Position numbers and translations under genes: made by a program
Part shown: positions 41,479-42,343 of the stretch, one piece after another
Layout: the number at the start of each line of letters is the position of its first letter
Numbering within the stretch: position 1 is the stretch's first letter
Source of the DNA: an uncultured Sphingopyxis sp.
Lineage (GTDB): Bacteria; Pseudomonadota; Alphaproteobacteria; Sphingomonadales; Sphingomonadaceae
Direction: 5' to 3'
Assembly (NCBI GenBank): GCA_937957805.1
Contig: CALFXW010000252.1
Span: forward strand, 1-42,343
Length of the DNA: 42,343 nt
The notes under the pieces: model-generated
The model's input: only the letters and a program-made list of their open reading frames with translations
Told to the model about the DNA's origin: nothing
Database searches by the model: none

Positions 41479-42343
41479 ATGGTAGCAGCAAAAGATAGTG
41501 CACCGCAACATGGGGCTGGGGGCGGCGACGCTCCGACGGTGCGCCCGCTGCCGCTTTTTCTCGAAATGGTACAAGGGATGGCGGGGGAGGATGCAACGCT
41601 GGCGCGCGATGCCTTGGCCGGTTTGCGTATATATGGTGCAGCAAAAAGGCCCGTCGCGATCGAACGCCCCGTCCTCGCCCGCGCTGGCGGCGCGATGCTG
41701 CGCGATTGCGGTGGGGCCAGCGATGGCGCGCGCGCGCCGGTCATCCTCATCCCATCTCTCATCAACCCTGCACGAATATTGGATTTGACTCCCGGCAACA
41801 GCTTTGCGGAGTTTCTGGCGAGCAGTGGCTATCACGTGCTGTTGGTCGATTGGGGGGCGGGGGATAGCGCCGACGCCGCGATGACCATCGGCGATCATGT
41901 CGAACAGCGACTTTTGCCATTGATGGCAGCGGTGGGCGCGCCCGCGCATCTGGTCGGCTATTGTCTGGGCGGGACGATGGCGCTCGCAGCGGCGACGCTC
42001 GCGCCTGCCCGTTCGCTCACCCAGATTGCCGCACCATGGCATTTTTCACGCTACGAAGCCCGTGCAAAGGCGGCGATGGCGCAGCTGTGGGCAGAGCAAG
42101 GCGCGATGGTGCAGGCGCTCGGCCAATTGCCGATGGAAAGCCTGCAAAGCCTGTTCTGGTCGATTGCCCCCCAGCGCACGGTGCGCAAATTTGCTGCATT
42201 GGCGCATATGCCCGCCGATGATCCGCGCATCGCCAATTTCGCGGTGCTGGAGGATTGGGCAAATGGCGGCGCGCCGCTGACCGCCGCTGTGGCTGCGGAA
42301 CTGCTGCACCATTTCCCCAACGACGACCCGTGCGGTGCGGGGC
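41479..42343 (+). CDS. PhaC-like alpha/beta hydrolase (PHA synthase family), partial
   Basis: The frame is open from ATG 41479 to the end of the window (288 codons); the C-terminus is missing. It reads RPLPLFLEMVQGMAGED, then APVILIPSLINPARILDLTP, HVLLVDWGAGDSADAAMTIG, and the PHA-synthase box HLVGYCLGGTMALAAA, whose Cys replaces the Ser of ordinary lipases, followed by LTQIAAPWHFSRY. PHA synthases join hydroxyacyl-CoA units into polyester using that Cys. The N-terminal ~80 residues are shorter than in class I PhaC, so this may be the short PhaC-related hydrolase found in sphingomonads. An in-frame ATG at 41467 is equally possible. Divergent from phaR. Confidence 0.8.
   Translation, partial: MVAAKDSAPQHGAGGGDAPTVRPLPLFLEMVQGMAGEDATLARDALAGLRIYGAAKRPVAIERPVLARAGGAMLRDCGGASDGARAPVILIPSLINPARILDLTPGNSFAEFLASSGYHVLLVDWGAGDSADAAMTIGDHVEQRLLPLMAAVGAPAHLVGYCLGGTMALAAATLAPARSLTQIAAPWHFSRYEARAKAAMAQLWAEQGAMVQALGQLPMESLQSLFWSIAPQRTVRKFAALAHMPADDPRIANFAVLEDWANGGAPLTAAVAAELLHHFPNDDPCGAG

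Noticed and set aside
41412..41798. A longer PhaR starting at 41798
   Set aside because: The added 129 residues are Arg/Pro/Ser-rich and mirror the divergent PhaC-like gene. The PhaR family start fits ATG 41411.

Overview
The window reads as a contig of a sphingomonad-type alphaproteobacterium (Sphingopyxis/Sphingomonas-like). The basis is about 62-65% GC in the lines I counted, an alphaproteobacterial LexA box (GAAC-N7-GAAC) in front of uvrA, a three-gene cytochrome bc1 operon, EipA/DUF1134, a PhaR/PhaC-like polyhydroxyalkanoate pair, the long archaeal-type ProRS that I recall from Sphingomonas, and palindromic repeats around GTCGAGNNNNGTCGAG, which I recall from sphingomonad genomes. The genus is an inference; no rRNA gene is present.

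The first 2.2 kb does not match the rest. Bases 1-755 (about 44% GC) hold, on the minus strand, the 5' part of an unrecognised secreted protein with two ~65-residue repeats. Bases about 890-2230 (about 75% GC in sampled lines) are a patchwork of at least six, probably seven, gene pieces, each cut at both ends and facing both ways: SPFH/band-7, CzcA-type RND pump, histidine kinase ATPase, possible pyruvate kinase, a juxtamembrane piece of an nSTAND-like protein, GH16 glycosidase and FAD-linked oxidase. The patchwork then runs into the first 131 codons of glmM. At least two joins fall where both parent families share a short motif, which points to a misassembly or template-switching chimera at the contig end rather than a biological fusion.

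From 2.2 kb on the contig is coherent. 2.7-9.9 kb: an MFS exporter, a bacterial Cdc48/p97-like double AAA+ ATPase, a LysR regulator, a possible type I toxin-like micro-gene, a cyclophilin and MgtE. 9.9-15 kb: a secreted S9 peptidase and valS; valS carries an in-frame inverted pair of palindromic repeats and a low-GC segment. 15-21.2 kb: a small Ala-rich exported protein, a Pro-rich lipoprotein and a 1386-residue beta-helix membrane protein, all on the minus strand. 21.3-24.3 kb: uvrA with its SOS box. 24.3-28.6 kb: a CaiB-type CoA-transferase, a PafA-type alkaline phosphatase, then a lower-GC orphan membrane gene lying just past the 3' end of tRNA-Ser(GCU). 28.8-33 kb: eipA, apt and petABC. 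33-37 kb: trmL-hemF facing rnr across a terminator and two tandem nested hairpins. 37-42.3 kb: a DUF805 protein, a secreted M28 aminopeptidase, a repeat cluster, proS, phaR and the start of a PhaC-like hydrolase that runs off the end.

Most genes are housekeeping or envelope functions. The parts most worth attention are the repeat pair inside valS, the micro-gene at 7.5 kb, the giant beta-helix membrane protein sharing a ~100-bp intergenic region with SOS-controlled uvrA, the orphan next to tRNA-Ser, and the chimeric left end, which should be resolved before anyone interprets genes below about 2.2 kb.
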